Shown: one piece after another, positions 60,552 to 64,000 of the stretch
Numbering within the stretch: the first letter of the stretch is position 1
Layout: the number at the start of each line of letters is the position of its first letter
NCBI GenBank assembly: GCA_028671895.1
Contig: CM053802.1
Location: forward strand, 13,337,631 to 13,401,630
From: Oenanthe sinensis
Taxonomy: Eukaryota > Streptophyta > Magnoliopsida > Apiales > Apiaceae
DNA length: 64,000 nt
Direction of reading: 5' to 3'
Made by a program: the position numbers and the translations under genes
The notes under the pieces: model-generated
What the model was told of the DNA's origin: nothing
What the model saw: only the letters and a program-made list of their open reading frames with translations
Database searches by the model: none

Positions 60552-62543
60552 TGAACTTCCAATGCATATATGGATTGTGTAATAGAAAGTTAAGAGCATT
60601 TCACGTAATTTTTTTAACGTTCGATTTAGTTGTATGAGGCGTTGTTCCTGAGTTGAAAGGGATCTATCATGTTTGGATGTTTTCTTGGCTCGACATCCAT
60701 TATATGCTGTACTTATTGTTTATATTTTATGCTGAGCTTCGGAAGCGAGTAAGGTTTCTTATGTGTTTTGGATGTGATTGTTATTATTGCGATATTTGGA
60801 CATCTGAGGCTGTGAAATCCCGAGATCGACTCATTTTTAATGAGCCCTTGTTTCAGCTCTCGAATAAGAATTTTTGTCTTGATTAAAAAGTCTGATTTGT
60901 CAAACATATTTGAGCTCAGCTAGTTTTGGATTAAATGAATTTAGAGGGAGAAGATGAAATTGAGTAGAAGCTTTACCAAGGACAAAACAACTTATACCTG
61001 ATAGCCTCATTATTAACATTTTCCTCAACCTTGATAGAAATGATCCAAAAATGACCAGTTCAGCCGTTTACACTTGAGCTTTACTCAACGTTGCAAGTCA
61101 TAGGGGAGATAGTACCAATGTATCAAAGAATTATTAGCATCTTCCTCTTGCTTCAAAAAATTTGTAAGATTGCGAATTGGTCATATGCCGCTTTCTTGTA
61201 ATTTTGCAAGCTGTTCTTGTAATTTTTTAATGTATTTTATTCGTGAATGCTCGCACGTATTTATAATATTTAACTTTTTTAGAAACTGATTCGTGGCATT
61301 AAATCAGATATTAATATTATAAAATTTATACGAATTTCATAATTTAATTACCATCTCTTTGGAAAAATCTAAAAAATCCGTACGACTTGCATAATACTCT
61401 TTTCTTTTGGACAATGAAGTTAAATATATGAATGAAAATAACAAATAAATGCTCCCACCCTTCAACTTGAGTACATGTTCAGTTCCTAACAGAAAAATGT
61501 ATACTATACATTATCTTTATTTTCTAGGTTGGTCATGATTCATAATTTGGTTTTTGTTTTATTGCATGTCTGTTGGCAGTAATTGAATGTCTTCTGGTAA
61601 TCACAGGGATATGCATGCGGCAGTAGATATATTTATGTAAGCGGATAAGCGGCACTACATCCATAGCAGCTGACATGCAGTGAAACAGATCTGTATTGCA
61701 CAGCTCAACTCTAACAAATGCATGCATCTGATAATATCGAACGCCAACTCATAATGAACCAACAGATATGTCTTGGTTCATCGTTCACTGCAAACTAAAT
61801 ATATATTTTGAACATTTTATCATTCGAATTGTACTAAAATGAGCAACGTTCGTTAAATTCTAGTGATGGATCCGGGACTATGACACTTAGATGGCTTATG
61901 GACATTTTGTACAATATTATTAGCGTAATGCAGGAAGTGTGTGAAACTCTCCACTAAGCATATGCCTACCATGCAAAAGAAAATCTAAAATCTATTATCG
62001 CATTGTGACCTTGTTGCTTTGTCGCGTGCATCACCCAGCAGTTGTTTAGTCATTTCAGTTATGTGGTAAGGAAAGCATGACCAGATCTAACTCTGTCTAG
62101 TGTCTAGTGTCTAGATCGCTCTGTGATGATTTTCTTATATTATTCTAGAAGATGATGAAAATTTGTGCAAGGAACACGAATGTATCTATCCTCTAGACAG
62201 ACTAGCCGAGCCTACATAACTATATGCTGGGTGGTCTGTCCCTGGAACATCCAAGCATTCAGCCCATAATGTGTTCTTTATGTGTATACTAAAATAAATC
62301 ACAACAAATTGCTCCTCATGGATTAAAACAATGCAAGATATAAATAAGAAAAAAAAACAAGATATGATTGCATTGTTCCTATGATGTGGGGGAACAATAG
62401 CCTTTACTTCGAGGAATCGGTTTAATTTCTGTTTCAAACTCTTAGTAATTGGCTAATCGGTCTCGAATAGAAGGATCAGACAAGACAATGAATATTATTA
62501 TTATCCCGGAAATTTCAAACGAAGGTAAATTTACGGTGATTAA
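60552..62543. other. TatA 3' region and spacer
   Basis: No gene recognised. The first 350 bp may be the TatA 3' UTR. Beyond this, short open frames such as 61533-61727 (-) and 62186-62437 (-) show no family motif. Confidence 0.5.
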
Positions 62544-62914
62544 GAGCAAGTTCAACAGTGTGATGGCTCCTAGTAATTTAGGGATATCAATTATAGTGTC
62601 AACTCCAACAACAATCCATATTCTCATTCCTTATTATTATTATAATAATAAAACAACAATCCATATTCTCATTCCTTATTATTATAATAATAATAAATGA
62701 GACAAAAGGAGGGAGAAAATGAGTGAAAAGGGAGTGAAGTGAATATTTTATTTACAAATATAAAATAGGTGATGACTAGTGAATCCCAAGATGATGACCA
62801 GTGAAATTTAGAATATCTTAGGAAATTACTAGTATATTGTTGGAGCGACATTTTCTGTCATATTCCCTATTTTGAAGTTTAGGAGCTCATTTAACGAATC
62901 TATTGAACTTGCTC
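62544..62914. mobile_element. Tourist-like MITE (PIF/Harbinger)
   Basis: Ends GAGCAAGTTCAACAG and, reverse-complemented, GAGCAAGTTCAATAG are flanked by direct TAA (62541-62543, 62915-62917). It is 371 bp and carries an internal local duplication of a CAATCCATATTCTCATTCC-type segment (about 62614-62690). It shares interior blocks with 21069-21342 in the UXS gene. Non-coding. Confidence 0.85.
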
Positions 62915-62917
62915 TAA

Positions 62918-64000
62918 CTATATTATATAACAGTGCTGATGCTCACCGTTGCTTTACATTATCCTGTTGATTCACTAAACATGATAAACTTTGGTCAATG
63001 CGTGTGGATACTGTTGGTAGCAACTTTGGGTGGCCTGAATATAATGGGGTTTGAGAGGTCATTTTCCAGACGAAGATAGTAGTGTGATCAGTTAATTCGA
63101 AGACACATTATTGTATAAGAGAGTGGCAAATAATTATACTATAATATAGACTAAATATAGCTTTAGAATAAACATTTAGCCATTAGGAACCAACTAGTGA
63201 GAGCATCCGGTGAATATAGACCCATCAAATGGAACAAGTACAGATAAATCATTAAAGCTTTTAATTCCATCCCTCGTGCGAGAATAAGATATTTTAGCTC
63301 TAAGTTATACAAAAAAGTGTCAATGGTAGTGGCAAATAATAATAAGGGAATGAATTTAATTGTTTACATTATCCTTTATTGTTTAATTAACCTTAACTAA
63401 GCACACTCTAAATTATTTTATAATTAAATAACTATAGTTAAAAGCTGGTAAACAAACTATGACTATTTGTTAGCCTCCTTTTAAAGGATTATGGGAATAT
63501 AGTTGAGGAAATACCACTAATACCTAACTTTTAAAATTAACTAATTAGCCAACAGAATGCCTACATAAGTGGACTGCCCTTTATTAAAATTTAAATAAAT
63601 TCAGAAATGTCAGCCATTTGTAAATATAAACCTCTGAAAAAGACCAAGATGTACACAAAAATAGCAAGACAGGAAGCAGCAGCAGATTTTTTTTATTTTT
63701 ATTTTAAAATCCCTCTGTTTTTTCTTTTGTTTTTAATTTTATAAAAAATTATCTTGTTCATCTGACACCAATACTTATAAATTTAAGATTTGTCAAATCA
63801 CTTATTTTATTTCCTTATCCATTCTGATCACACCCCTTTATTATTCTGATCAAACTGTCACTGTCAAATCTAAATGGGTTGTTCGTACAGCTAAGCCCTG
63901 AGGAGACACAGGCTAGGTTCATGGTATTATCATAACACACGTTTGCTGCTTTATTGTCTTGAGAGACATTTGTTGGTTAGATTCTGCCCATGCTCATTTT
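62918..64000. other. Spacer to window end
   Basis: AT-rich, with no gene or element recognised. The final 150 bp are more balanced in composition and could begin another locus beyond the window. Confidence 0.45.

Noticed and set aside
1..64000. CRISPR arrays, bacterial operons, tRNA or rRNA genes
   Set aside because: None seen; gene structure is nuclear plant and no cloverleaf or regularly spaced repeat array was found by eye.

Overview
The window reads as nuclear DNA of a flowering plant, most likely a eudicot. It is AT-rich, its genes are split by GT-AG introns (plus one AT-AC intron), and the families are plant-specific: TRM-like DUF4378 proteins, a NaKR-type heavy-metal-domain protein, a Golgi UDP-glucuronate decarboxylase, a REM-type B3 gene, a MAKR regulator, an RS2Z splicing factor and chloroplast TatA. 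I cannot fix the species from sequence alone.

Layout. Positions 1-15654 hold two tandem copies of a DUF4378 gene on the + strand. Only the last two exons of copy 1 are inside the window; copy 2 is complete in four exons. Between them lies AT-rich spacer with a nested MITE. Copy 2 converges on a NaKR-like gene (16034-17316, -). UXS follows (19586-25152, -), with seven exons, a U12-type AT-AC first intron and MITEs in two other introns. A decayed multi-B3 gene (26190-28915, -) carries a frameshift and a nonsense codon. A 5.4 kb LINE with target-site duplications, broken by several stops and frameshifts, fills 30400-35845. A one-exon MAKR gene lies at 38727-39626 (-). A 2.4 kb non-autonomous LTR element with a 5-bp target duplication is at 40733-43145. 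The stretch 43-48 kb is repeat-rich spacer. The RS2Z-type SR gene (49324-51972, +) is followed by an unrecognised coding remnant with two compensating frameshifts (52967-53656), an Expp1/DUF7953-like membrane protein (54094-57425, -) and TatA/Tha4 (59320-60551, +). The last 3.4 kb holds one more Tourist-like MITE.

The genes are unrelated housekeeping or signalling loci and do not form a pathway or cluster. The most informative features are structural: the U12 intron, several mobile elements whose target duplications can be read directly, a local gene duplication and two decaying loci. I found no convincing undescribed multi-gene system, and no tRNA, rRNA or CRISPR. Exon boundaries were placed by hand from splice signals, reading phase and family knowledge; no alignment or transcript was available.
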